Source: an uncultured Clostridia bacterium
GTDB lineage: Bacteria; Bacillota; Clostridia; Oscillospirales; Butyricicoccaceae
NCBI GenBank assembly: GCA_947648385.1
Contig: CANSNO010000001.1
Span: forward strand, 1 to 64,000
Direction: 5' to 3'
DNA: 64,000 bases
The position numbers and the translations under genes were made by a program. The notes under the pieces were generated by a model. It searched no databases. It saw only the letters and a program-made list of their open reading frames with translations, and was not told where the DNA came from. Within the stretch, counting starts at the first letter, position 1, and each line of letters opens with the position of its first letter. Of this stretch, positions 43,697 to 53,344 are shown one piece after another.

Positions 43697-43826
43697 CCCC
43701 GAAAAGTCATTGGACTTTTCGGGGGCCCCTTTTTATTAAATAGATTTTGCCGAGATAAACTCGTCAAAATCCTTTCGCCGGACTTCCGGCGGACGCCGCT
43801 TCGCGGCGCTCGGGCGTCCCATGTTA
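43697..43826. repeat. Dispersed repeat element, copy D, next to the DUF554 remnant
   Basis: CCCC-GAAAAGTC (43697-43708) pairs with GACTTTTC-GGGG, followed by the GGGGGCCCC signature, TTAAATAGATTTTGCCGA, and a core like copies A and C but with GCCGGACTTCCGGCG. The end is a large hairpin, GGACGCC/GGCGTCC with an inner GCCGC/GCGGC. Sequence after it leads to the mutS2 stop at 43839. Confidence 0.85.
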
Positions 43827-43838
43827 TTACATTCTCAT

Positions 43839-46200
43839 CTATTTCTTCAATGTAACGACCGTAACGCCCATTTCGCCCTCGCCGTAGACGCCCGAGCGGC
43901 AGCTTTTGACCCTTGGATCGCGCTTCATCTGGTTCTGTATGGCGGCGCGGAGGACGCCAGTGCCTTTGCCGTGAATTATAGTAACCGTCTCAAGGTGGAA
44001 CCTTATGGCGTGGTCGATGAACATGTCGACCTCCATTATGGCCTCCTCGGCCGACATACCCCTGACGTCAACAGACGAGCTGGCCGGCTCGGAGGGAGCC
44101 GACACCGCGGACTTGCTCTTTTTGGGCTTTTCCTTGGGAGCGTCGGATTTATCCAGCAGATTCAGTTCCTTTTTGCGCGAGGTTATTTTGAGTATGCCGG
44201 CCTGAATGGTGACATTTTCGCCCAGAACCTCCAAAACGGTGCCTTTTGTCTATCTCGACCACGTCGCCCGGCTTAAGCTCTCTGGGTAGGGGCATGGCCT
44301 TCTTCTCGTTGCGCTGGGCGGCTATATCCTTTTCGGCCTTGGAAAGCTCCCCACGGAAGGCGGCGCGCGCGGCGGCCAGATTGGCGTCAAGTCCCTGGCC
44401 GGCCTTCTGCCTGATGGCCTTGGCCTCGTCGATGACGCTGTCGGCCGTCCTGCGCGCCTCGGCCAATATTTCATTGGCTTTCAGCTTGGCGTCCAGCAGG
44501 AACTTCTCCCTGTCGGCCTCCAGCATGGAACGGTGCTTTTGGGCCTCCTCGTTGGCGAGTCTGGCGTCGCGCATATCCTTTTCGGCCTGAGCAATGCGGC
44601 TTTCAAGGGCCTGGCGCTTCTCCTCAAGCTTGGATATGACCTCCTCAAACTGTCGGCTCTGGCTGTCCACCTTGCTTTGGGCCGACTCTATGATGGATTT
44701 GTCTATGCCGAGGCGCTCGGATATGGCAAAGGCGTTCGATTTCCCCGGCACGCCGAAAACGAGCCTATAGGTAGGCTTTAAGGTCGCCACATCGAACTCG
44801 CAGGATGCGTTTTCCACCCCTTTTGTTTCAAGGGCGTACATTTTAAGCTCGGCATAATGGGTGGTGGCCGCCACGCGGCAGCCCATCTCCCTCAGGCGCT
44901 CTATTATGGCTATGGCCAGAGCCGCGCCCTCCACAGGGTCGGTGCCGGCGCCCAGCTCATCCATTAGGACAAGGGCGCCGGGACGGGCCTCCTCGAATAT
45001 CTTGACAATATTGCTCATGTGGGAGGAAAAGGTGGAGAGGGACTGCTCGATGGACTGCTCGTCGCCTATATCGGCCAGCACGCAGGGGCAGACGACGACG
45101 CGGCTGCCGTCGGAGGCCGGAATGTGCAGGCCGCTTTGTGCCATCAGTGTATGAAGTCCGAGGGTCTTGAGGCTGACCGTCTTTCCGCCCGTGTTGGGGC
45201 CTGTGATAATGACCGTATCGGCCGTGCCGCCTATTGAAAAGCCTATGGGCACGGCCTTATCCTGCTCAAGCAGGGGATGACGGGCCTTTATAAGGTTGGT
45301 CTGGCCCTTTTCCACAAGCTCCGGCCTGACGGCCCTGAGCTTGTAGGCCAGTCTGCCGCAGGCAAAGATATAATCTATGACGCAAAGGGTCTGATAATCG
45401 CTCTTGATGGCGGCGCCGAAGGAGGCCACCTCGGCCGAGAGGGCCGAAAGGATGCGCTCTATCTCGTCCCTCTCCTTGGAATAAAGCACCCTGAGGCTGT
45501 TGTTCAGCTCGACGACGGCCGTCGGCTCGATAAACAATGTCGCGCCGCTTTGTGACGTGTCGTGGACAAGGCCGCCGAAGGAGCCGCGGTATTCCGACTT
45601 GACCGGCACGACGAACCTGCCGCCGCGCTGGGTGATGATATTGTCCTGAAGCATCTTTGATGTAGAGGAGGAGGTGACTATCCTATTCAGCACGTCCCTG
45701 ACCTTTGAGGAGGAGGCGCGTATCTGCCGCCTTATGTCATAAAGCTGGGAACTGGCCCCGTCGGCTATCTCCTCCTCGGAAATTATGGCGTCGGTTATCT
45801 TGTCGGCCAGATACTTGTTGCCGTTGAGGCTGCTGAAATAGCCGTCTATAGTCGTCTTTTCCGACTGCCGGGTGTCGAGGTATTTTTTGACGCCGGCGGC
45901 GGCGCGCAAAAGCCCGGCCACCCTCAAAAGCTCGGCCGGACTGAGGCTGCCCCCCATCTCGGCCCTTTTTACGGCGTCGTCCACATCCCTGACCCCTGAG
46001 AGGCCGGGACTGCCGTAAAGTCCCATGAGATAGACGGCGTCGGCCGTCTGCTGCTGGGCGCGCTGGCATTCGGCCATATTGGAATAGGGCCTTAGCTCCA
46101 TGGCTCTGGCCTTGCCCTTGTCTGTCTGAGCCTCGGCGGCAAGCATTTCAAGAACCTTGAAATATTCCAGCGTCGCGAGGGATTTTTCATACATTGTCAT
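43839..46200 (-). pseudogene. mutS2: MutS2 ATPase/endonuclease gene split by a one-base frameshift
   Basis: The first frame (46200-44149) encodes the MutS2 core: clamp and lever helices, P-loop ITGPNTGGKTVSLKTLGL near 330, LMDELGAGTDP and a coiled coil. The second frame (44234-43839) encodes the rest: EVLGENVTIQAGILKI and the Smr nuclease domain (VDVRGMSAEEAIMEVDMFID, IIHGKGTGVLR). The two join at a run of four A (minus strand, 44244-44247), where ...VVEIDK would pass into KGTVLEVLGE if one base were removed. Repaired, the protein would be about 786 residues, the normal size. MutS2 acts on ribosome collisions and recombination. The shift could be a sequencing error, a true lesion or slippage. 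Confidence 0.85.
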
Positions 46201-46212
46201 TTAAAGCTCTCC

Positions 46213-46956
46213 TTAACTGAAAAGCGACCTGTAAAAATCAAGAGCGCGATAGCTCTGCTCGGTCTTATTTATGAGATACTCCTCGCAAAAATCCCCCAAC
46301 AGGGCGAGAGATTCCTCGGGGAGCTTGAAGGAGAAAAGGCGTTTGAGGTCGCAGGAGGTGATATACTTTGCCCCCTCGGCGGCCGTTTTGTCGAGGTATT
46401 TGTCGCCGTAGGAGGGCGCCTTGCGGCAGCTTTCACAGAGAAACACGCCGCTTTCCATATTTATGTAGCCTCCCCTGCCCGTCTCGCCGCATTGAGCGCA
46501 GGCGGCAAAATCGGGCGCGTAACCGCACAGGGCCATATATCTAAGTTCAAAGGCGGCCTTGATGACGGTCTGGGGGCACAGGCCCTTTTCCAGCGCGTAA
46601 AAGCTGTTGAGGGCAAGGCGCAGGACTTCCTCCCCTCCCGGCGTCTCCTCCGGCTCGGCCATGAGGACGGAGGCGAAATACCCTGCCAGAGCCGCCTTTT
46701 CGATATCGGCGCAGAGGCCGAAAAACTGGGATTTTATGTTAGCCTCGTTGAGGCTGTAGCGTCCGTCCTTTTCAAAAAGCACCATCTCCGAATAACAATA
46801 GGGCTGGGTGGGGGAGGCGAGACGGCTGCTCTTGCGCCTCGAGCCGGCGGCCTTAACCGTCAGCCTGCCCTTTTCTCGGGTCAGGACGGTCAGTATTTTA
46901 TCGCTCTCGCGGTAGTCCACCGCCCTCAAAACCAGCGCGTCAACCGTCAAGTTCAT
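46213..46956 (-). CDS. recO: DNA repair protein RecO
   Basis: This 247-residue protein has the N-terminal OB fold (LTVDALVLRAVDYRESDKIL) and a four-Cys zinc site CAQCGETG...CESC near 155-178. It loads RecA with RecF/RecR. It overlaps the yqzL start region by 17 bases in the operon order yqzL, recO, mutS2. Confidence 0.95.
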   Translation of the reverse strand: MNLTVDALVLRAVDYRESDKILTVLTREKGRLTVKAAGSRRKSSRLASPTQPYCYSEMVLFEKDGRYSLNEANIKSQFFGLCADIEKAALAGYFASVLMAEPEETPGGEEVLRLALNSFYALEKGLCPQTVIKAAFELRYMALCGYAPDFAACAQCGETGRGGYINMESGVFLCESCRKAPSYGDKYLDKTAAEGAKYITSCDLKRLFSFKLPEESLALLGDFCEEYLINKTEQSYRALDFYRSLFS

Positions 46957-47053
46957 CCTTTTTCTTCACGCTCTCCCTTTCACTGCGCTTGTAAAGCATA
47001 TAGGCCTGGGTCAGCCCCGTCTCCTTGAAAAGCCTCCACATAGGGTCTTTCAT
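46940..47053 (-). CDS. yqzL: YqzL-like small protein between era and recO
   Basis: A 37-residue frame begins at the ATG 47051-47053, after GAGGTGATAAAG. It reads MKDPMWRLFKETGLTQAYML and goes on to a charged end (SERESVKKKDELDG). The pattern W-x-x-F-x-x-T-G-x-x-x-x-Y-x-L-Y/F-K, the size and the slot between era and recO all fit YqzL. Its stop overlaps the recO start by 17 bases. Function is unknown even in the model species. Confidence 0.85.
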   Translation of the reverse strand: MKDPMWRLFKETGLTQAYMLYKRSERESVKKKDELDG

Positions 47054-47130
47054 CTTTATCACCTCAACATAAGTTTCGGCGCGATGACGCCCCGTTACAC
47101 CCGTAAAAAGACGGAAGTGGGGGAAATATT

Positions 47131-48033
47131 TTACTCGATATTTTTACCGTCGTATCCGAAATTGCGTATGAGACCCGCGCTGTTGCGCCAATCCTCCTTG
47201 ACCTTTACCCAGAGCTGCAAAAACACCTTGCAGCCGAACATATCCTCCATGTCCTGTCTGGCAAGCTGTCCGACCTTTTTCAGCATGGCGCCCTTGGCGC
47301 CGATGATGATGCCCTTATGGCTTTTGCGCTCGCAATATATGACGGCGCTTATGTCGATAACGCCGTCTCCGCGCTCGTCAAACTGCTCTATCTCCACGGC
47401 GGTTCCGTGGGGAACCTCCTTGTCGAGAAGGGTGAGCAGCTTTTCCCTTATCATTTCGGCGGCCAACTGTCTTTCGGGCTGGTCGGATATCATATCCTCG
47501 GGGAAAAAGGCCGGGGAATCGAAGCACTGGCCCTTTAACGTCTCCTCCAGCAGCTCCAGCCCGTCCCCCGTCTTGGCCGAAAGAGGTATTATCTCAAGAA
47601 AATCATATTCAGCCGAATAAAGGGCCATGACCTCCAACAGCTTTTCCTTTTCCACCGTGTCAATCTTGTTGATGACCAGGATGGCCGGCATTGAGTTTTC
47701 TTTAAGCTTGTCAATCAGCATCTGCTCGGGTATGCCTATCCTCGCCACGGGCTCGACAAGCAATATAGCCGTGTCAACCTCGGCGACCGTGCTGTTGACC
47801 ACCTTGACCATAAAATCTCCAAGCCTGTTTTTCGGCTTGTGCAGGCCGGGAGTATCGAGAAAAACCATCTGATACTCCCCCTTTGTCAACACGCCGGTTA
47901 TCCTTGTGCGCGTCGTCTGGGGCTTGTCCGACACTATGGCTATTTTCGCTCCGCAAAGGGCGTTCATAAGGGTGGATTTGCCCACATTGGGCCTGCCGAC
48001 CACCGAAAAAATACCTGTTTTTTCAACTGCCAT
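47131..48033 (-). CDS. era: GTPase Era
   Basis: This 300-residue 16S rRNA/30S assembly GTPase has G1 GRPNVGKST, G3 DTPGLHKP, G4 NKID and a C-terminal KH domain containing HKGIIIGAKGAMLKKVG near 235. It lies between ybeY and yqzL. Confidence 0.97.
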   Translation of the reverse strand: MAVEKTGIFSVVGRPNVGKSTLMNALCGAKIAIVSDKPQTTRTRITGVLTKGEYQMVFLDTPGLHKPKNRLGDFMVKVVNSTVAEVDTAILLVEPVARIGIPEQMLIDKLKENSMPAILVINKIDTVEKEKLLEVMALYSAEYDFLEIIPLSAKTGDGLELLEETLKGQCFDSPAFFPEDMISDQPERQLAAEMIREKLLTLLDKEVPHGTAVEIEQFDERGDGVIDISAVIYCERKSHKGIIIGAKGAMLKKVGQLARQDMEDMFGCKVFLQLWVKVKEDWRNSAGLIRNFGYDGKNIE

Positions 48034-48035
48034 TT

Positions 48036-48533
48036 TTATTTCCTCTCAAGCCCGATAAGGGCCAGAATCTCCTCTTCCTTCTCCCTCATGGTGGCCTTCC
48101 GCGGCCCCTCGTCCATGTGGTCGTAGCCCAGCAGGTGAAGCATACTGTGTACCGTCAGATAGGCACATTCGCGGCTGAAGCCGTGGCCGTATTCCTCTCC
48201 CTGGGCCTTGGCGCGCTCGACCGATATTATCATATCCCCGAGGGGCAGGGCGTTTATATCGGGGTCTATCGACATACCGATATCGTCGGGCGCCTTTCCC
48301 TCCTCAAACTCGTTGAGGGGAAAGGAAAGCACGTCGGTTGCGCTGTCGACCTCCCGATACTCGCGGTTTATCTCCCTTATGCCCCCATCGTCCGTGACGG
48401 TGATATCCACCTGACCATCAAAGGGGTATTTAAAGGCTTTCCAGCATTCACGGGCGGCAAGGCGAATCAGACGCAGCGCCTCGGTGTCGCGAAACTCGTT
48501 TTTGCCCAGTATCGTTATTTTAAGCTTGGACAT
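48036..48533 (-). CDS. ybeY: Endoribonuclease YbeY
   Basis: This 165-residue zinc metalloprotein for 16S rRNA 3' maturation has SMLHLLGYDH with the H-x3-H-x5-H metal site (HSMLHLLGYDH near 128-138). It precedes era, as in most Bacillota. Confidence 0.97.
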   Translation of the reverse strand: MSKLKITILGKNEFRDTEALRLIRLAARECWKAFKYPFDGQVDITVTDDGGIREINREYREVDSATDVLSFPLNEFEEGKAPDDIGMSIDPDINALPLGDMIISVERAKAQGEEYGHGFSRECAYLTVHSMLHLLGYDHMDEGPRKATMREKEEEILALIGLERK

Positions 48534-48541
48534 ACTGCACC

Positions 48542-49558
<1,017 letters not shown>

Positions 49559-49560
49559 TC

Positions 49561-50751
49561 TTATTCTCCTGTGATATCAATGGGGGCGTATCTGCCCGCC
49601 TTTTCCTCGCATTCGGCTTCCATGGTAAGATACAGTCTGCCGCCGTCGAAATGGGTGGTTATTTTTGAAGATACTATGCTCCCGTCTCCGATGACGCCCT
49701 GCAGCAACGCCTTGCAGCTGTCCTCCAGCAAAAGGGCGCATTTTTCCTCCGAAAGCTCCAGCAGACGGGGCGCACACTCATAGTATGTCTCCTTTATGAC
49801 CCTGGCAAAGGGCAGGGTGAAGCCGCCGACCGTCAGCGGCAAAACTTCCCTTGTCTTATAATACCACGGGAATGGAGATTTTTCAACAACATACCCCTCT
49901 ATCCTCCGCCCACCTATCTCGAGGGCGTAATCTTTTCTGACGCGTCCCGTCGGGTCGATGGCGTATATCTCGCGGCTCAACGCCGCGCCGACCGTGCGCC
50001 ATGTGCGAAGAGTGACGTTGGCCATAGACTTGACCTGTCTGACCTCGCCCTGAGAGGAGGTCATAAGGCCGCTGACCAGCCTGTCTCCGGCAATGACCGT
50101 CTGGCCGTCACTCACAAGCTTTTCGCCCTCTAAAACCTGTATACTCTTTATGACGCCGTCCTTGTCGCTGACTATGTCGCAGGGGCCGAGGGGCAGCTCG
50201 GGCGCCTCGTCGGGGCCCCTCTCCTTGACGTCCACCCTTGCCTCGCTGCCTCTGATATTTATGGTTATGTAGGCGATATCGTCGCGGCTGTTCATCAGCT
50301 CAAGTCTTATGTTCTCCTTGTCGACGGAGGATATCCTGACCCCTGGCTGCAGGCCGAGGGCGGCCAACTGGGATGAAAGCTCCCTCTCAGAGATATCCTT
50401 ACAGCCGTAAATGCCGACCCTCCACAAAAACAGGCTGGACGCCCAGCAGAGAAATATGCACACGGCGGCCGCGCCAATGAGAAAATATCTGCCTGACAGG
50501 GGACTTACGGCCGTCAAAAAGCCGCCCCTTTTAATTATATCTATATCGCACATGCACTTTTTTTCAAGCTCAAGGGCCGTGCGGCAGTCACGGGAGGAAA
50601 GTGTGCATCTGACGCATCCGTCGTCAAAATGCTCGACGTCCCACAGCTCGATGTCTCTGGAAAGGCACATATTGAGAAAACGCTCGGGATAGGCCGAGGA
50701 GACCTCTATCCTCCTGTATCCGCGGAAAAACCTTATGGCTCTCTTTACCAT
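49561..50751 (-). CDS. yqfD: Sporulation protein YqfD
   Basis: This 396-residue protein has FRGYRRIEVSSAYPERFLN at the N-terminus, a membrane segment (about 90-110) and a POTRA-like and beta region (VGIYGCKDISERELSSQL). The sequence and the yqfC-yqfD-phoH order fit YqfD, which is expressed in the mother cell and needed for efficient sporulation in relatives. Start ATG directly follows the yqfC stop. Confidence 0.92.
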   Translation of the reverse strand: MVKRAIRFFRGYRRIEVSSAYPERFLNMCLSRDIELWDVEHFDDGCVRCTLSSRDCRTALELEKKCMCDIDIIKRGGFLTAVSPLSGRYFLIGAAAVCIFLCWASSLFLWRVGIYGCKDISERELSSQLAALGLQPGVRISSVDKENIRLELMNSRDDIAYITINIRGSEARVDVKERGPDEAPELPLGPCDIVSDKDGVIKSIQVLEGEKLVSDGQTVIAGDRLVSGLMTSSQGEVRQVKSMANVTLRTWRTVGAALSREIYAIDPTGRVRKDYALEIGGRRIEGYVVEKSPFPWYYKTREVLPLTVGGFTLPFARVIKETYYECAPRLLELSEEKCALLLEDSCKALLQGVIGDGSIVSSKITTHFDGGRLYLTMEAECEEKAGRYAPIDITGE

Positions 50752-50755
50752 GCTC

Positions 50756-51037
50756 TCACCTCGAAAGGGATACCTGGGCTATCCTGCCGCGCACCGTCAG
50801 GCTGCCCTTTTCCATGGAGACTATCTCCATATCCGTTCCCGTCACCGTCACCACCAGCTCGCGCGCCGCCACCTTGATGACCTCGGGGCCGTATTCCAGC
50901 AGTCCCCCGTGGTCCTCGATGGAAAATATCCTGTCCCCCTCCATCTCTATCCTCGGCAGGCCGAAGCCGCTGTAGCCCCAAAGGTCCATTTCCTCGGCCG
51001 CCTGATATATTTTTTCTCTGAATGAGCCCTCTTTCAA
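50756..51037 (-). CDS. yqfC: Sporulation protein YqfC
   Basis: A TTG at 51035-51037, eight bases after GGAGG, gives 93 residues, the usual YqfC size. The core reads LPRIEMEGDRIFSIEDHGG, LLEYGPEVIKVAAREL, and ends ITGTDMEIVSMEKG-like (VTGTDMEIVSMEKGSLTVRG). YqfC is a small beta-rich protein related to YabP. It heads the operon through recO and mutS2. Confidence 0.9.
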   Translation of the reverse strand: MKEGSFREKIYQAAEEMDLWGYSGFGLPRIEMEGDRIFSIEDHGGLLEYGPEVIKVAARELVVTVTGTDMEIVSMEKGSLTVRGRIAQVSLSR

Positions 51038-51068
51038 AGTAATTACCTCCAAGCTTACGAATATACAT

Positions 51069-51074
51069 TATAGC
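51069..51074 (-). promoter_or_regulatory. Possible -10 of the yqfC operon
   Basis: TATAAT occurs on the minus strand about 32 bases before the yqfC start, without a clear -35. The divergent gap to ylbJ is only 64 bases. No clear sigma-E boxes are visible. Confidence 0.35.
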
Positions 51075-51101
51075 AAGTCTTGTTTAAGGAGCATGAAAGC
51101 C

Positions 51102-52253
51102 ATGGAAAAAAATCTGCTTGGACGCGTCCTTTCGGCCGTCACCTTCTGCCTTATAACTTTATTCGGGTCGGGGCTTATCCTATTCACCAAAGAAGTCTCG
51201 GCCGCCGCTTCGGCCGGGATAGACGCCTGCATGAGGGTGGTCATCCCCTCCCTTTTCCCCTTTTTCGTCCTGTCCTCCCTCTGCATTTCGACAGGTATGG
51301 CCCACAGCCTGTCCCGTCTTTTCGCCCTTCCCATGAGATATCTATTTCGTCTGCCCTCCTCATGCGCTCCGGCCTTTGTGCTGGGCCTTATAGGGGGTTA
51401 TCCCATCGGGGCCAAAACGGCCTTTGACCTCTATGACGGCGGAGCCTGCACGGCCGAGGAATGTTCCCGTCTGCTGGGCTTTTGCAGCAGCTGCGGCCCG
51501 GCCTTTATCTTTTCGGCCGTCGGCGTATCGCTGTTCGGCAGTCTGAGGGCCGGGGCCGTCATATATATCTGCCACATCCTCAGCGCCGTCATCATCGGCG
51601 TGCTTTCGGGTTTCTTTTACAGGGGCGGCATACCGCAAAAAAGTGTCGCGGCCCACAGGGGAAGGCTGACGCCGTCGGCCTTTACCTCGGCCGTCAGCTC
51701 GTCCTTTGCCTCAATGATAAACGTCTGCGGCTTTGTCATATTTTTTTCGGCCCTTATGGCCTTTCTGCAAAAATGCGGCTTTTTCAGCCTGTGCCAAAGA
51801 CTGCTCTTTTTCCTGCCGCAAGGCTACGCAGAATCGCTGACAAAGGGAATTATCGAGATGACCGGGGGCGTCCTGAGCCTGCCCTGCCAAGGGGCGAGCC
51901 TTCCCTTTGCCATGGCCGTGTGCGCTTTTATAATAGGCTTCGGCGGCCTTTCGGTACACTGCCAGGTGCTGTCCCTGCTGGGCGACAGGCCGATATACAT
52001 GGGGCGGTATTTTATCGGCAAGGCGGCCCAGGGTATCCTGTCGGCGGCCCTTGTTTATCCCGCCTCCGTGTATTTTCTCAGAGAGGTGGCCGTCAGTATG
52101 CCGCCCGTCGAATCGGAGCGTCTTTACGCCGCGTCGCCCCTTTACTATTTTATCGTCATGGGAGTCTATCTCTCGCTGGCTCTGTTGCTTTCGAGCCTCA
52201 TGTCAAAGGAAAAAAGGGTAAAAAAGACTGTTGCCAAAAAGGCCTCGGAATAA
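51102..52253 (+). CDS. ylbJ: Sporulation integral membrane protein YlbJ
   Basis: The ATG at 51102 is ten bases after AAGGAG and gives 383 residues; the ATG at 51093 touches the ribosome site. About eight membrane segments carry nucleoside-recognition (Gate) domains: RVVIPSLFPFFVLSSL, FVLGLIGGYPIGAK and CSSCGPAFIFSAVG. YlbJ is made in the mother cell under sigma-E and is required for spore cortex formation in Bacillus. Confidence 0.93.
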   Translation: MEKNLLGRVLSAVTFCLITLFGSGLILFTKEVSAAASAGIDACMRVVIPSLFPFFVLSSLCISTGMAHSLSRLFALPMRYLFRLPSSCAPAFVLGLIGGYPIGAKTAFDLYDGGACTAEECSRLLGFCSSCGPAFIFSAVGVSLFGSLRAGAVIYICHILSAVIIGVLSGFFYRGGIPQKSVAAHRGRLTPSAFTSAVSSSFASMINVCGFVIFFSALMAFLQKCGFFSLCQRLLFFLPQGYAESLTKGIIEMTGGVLSLPCQGASLPFAMAVCAFIIGFGGLSVHCQVLSLLGDRPIYMGRYFIGKAAQGILSAALVYPASVYFLREVAVSMPPVESERLYAASPLYYFIVMGVYLSLALLLSSLMSKEKRVKKTVAKKASE

Positions 52254-52291
52254 TATAATAATTACAGTATAACCGAATGGGGGAGTGGAAA

Positions 52292-52498
52292 ATGCTTTTT
52301 GACAAGGACGTCAGGCCGTCCTGCGCTCTGTGTGAGAACGGAGTGCAGCTTGACGAGGACAGGTTCATGTGCCGCAAAAAAGGGCCTGTGGGGCCTCTCG
52401 ACAGCTGCCGCAATTTCAAATACGACCCCCTGCAAAGAAAGCCCTCCCGTCCGGCGCCCCTCAAAAAGACCTTTGACGAGGATGATTTCAAGCTTTAA
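52292..52498 (+). CDS. Small Cys-rich protein, possible zinc binder
   Basis: The ATG at 52292 after GGGGGAG gives 68 residues (the frame could start at 52277, but that ATG touches the site). Four Cys (SCALCENG, FMCRKKG, DSCRNF) suggest a small zinc ribbon; the rest is basic and Pro-rich and ends FDEDDFKL. Similar proteins are common in Clostridia without a known function. It follows ylbJ after 38 bases and could be co-transcribed. Confidence 0.75.
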   Translation: MLFDKDVRPSCALCENGVQLDEDRFMCRKKGPVGPLDSCRNFKYDPLQRKPSRPAPLKKTFDEDDFKL

Positions 52499-52503
52499 AA
52501 ACA

Positions 52504-52539
52504 GCTCGCGCCCCAAACAGGGGCGCGAGCCTCTTTTTT
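52504..52539. terminator. Terminator after the Cys-rich gene
   Basis: GCTCGCGCCCC (52504-52514) pairs with GGGGCGCGAGC (52520-52530), followed by seven T at 52533-52539. It faces the convergent spoIIQ-like gene. Confidence 0.92.
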
Positions 52540-53270
52540 TATTTCAGCTTGAGGGAAAGGGGATCGATATAATCTCCGTCCTTCATAACGGCCAGATGGA
52601 GGTGAGGCTCCAAAAGGCTTTCCGTCTTCATGGTGTTTCCGGCAGTGCCGATGACCTGTCCTTGCTCAACAGCCATTCCCTCGGCCATCGTCTCGTTGGG
52701 GGCCAGACCGCAGTAAACGCTCTTGACTCCGCCGTCATGGCTGATTATTATGACGTTGCCCTGAAGCTTGTCCTCAAAAACGCTCTCAACCGTGCCGGCG
52801 GCGATGGCCTTGACCTCGTCACCCACGGCGCAGGAGATGTCGACGCCGTTGTGGGTGCGCCAATCGTCCATGGTCTTATCGTAAACGAGGGCGTCGACCG
52901 AAAACTCCCTTATGACCTCTCCGCTGAGAGGCATATAATATTCAGGACTTTTGCTGAACAGCCAAACCTCCTGCTCCTCGTCCTGCTGAGGAATGACGGG
53001 GGTTTCCGGCACGGCCGGCTTTTCCTCCGGCTCCAGCCTGACGTCCACATCCGGTATCGTTGGTATATGGTCGGGCACCAGCTCACCGGCAGAGGGCAGT
53101 CCCCCCTCAAGGGAGTTGCCCAGTCCCTCGTCGGTCGTCGGCTGAGGGACGAAAAACAAAACATAACCCGATATGCCTATTGCGACAACGCAGAGCATAA
53201 GGATTATGTAAAAACCCTTATCCTCGGCAAAATCGGCTAATTTGGCCATTACGCCTTCTTTATCATTCAT
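52539..53270 (-). CDS. spoIIQ: SpoIIQ-like LytM (M23) peptidase-domain membrane protein
   Basis: The ATG at 53268-53270, after GGAGG, gives 243 residues. A membrane segment lies at about 20-42, a Pro/Glu-rich stalk to about 100, and then a LytM domain with the zinc ligands HNGVD (about 150) and HLHL (about 225) intact. In Bacillus SpoIIQ the site is degenerate; in Clostridia it is often kept. SpoIIQ spans the forespore membrane and binds SpoIIIAH of the mother cell during engulfment. It follows spoIID, the normal partner order in Clostridia. Name rests on context and domain. Confidence 0.85.
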   Translation of the reverse strand: MNDKEGVMAKLADFAEDKGFYIILMLCVVAIGISGYVLFFVPQPTTDEGLGNSLEGGLPSAGELVPDHIPTIPDVDVRLEPEEKPAVPETPVIPQQDEEQEVWLFSKSPEYYMPLSGEVIREFSVDALVYDKTMDDWRTHNGVDISCAVGDEVKAIAAGTVESVFEDKLQGNVIIISHDGGVKSVYCGLAPNETMAEGMAVEQGQVIGTAGNTMKTESLLEPHLHLAVMKDGDYIDPLSLKLK

Positions 53271-53291
53271 TATCTTTAGCACCTCCAAGGC

Positions 53292-53321
53292 TATTATCGC
53301 CTTGAGGGCCGAAAAATATTC
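53292..53321 (-). promoter_or_regulatory. Possible forespore sigma-F/G promoter before spoIIQ
   Basis: On the minus strand GAATA (53317-53321) and GGCGATAATA (53292-53301) are 15 bases apart and fit the sigma-F/G type consensus. A drawback is that the transcript would begin at about the ribosome site, and the -10 also lies in a small inverted repeat (AAGGC/GCCTT). Confidence 0.35.
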
Positions 53322-53344
53322 TTTTTATTCCGTTCTTTTTTGTT

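Noticed and set aside
43471..43767. Minus-strand frame of 98 codons between the HPr-like gene and mutS2
   Set aside because: Its sequence looks random and spans the repeat, while another frame encodes the DUF554-like helices.
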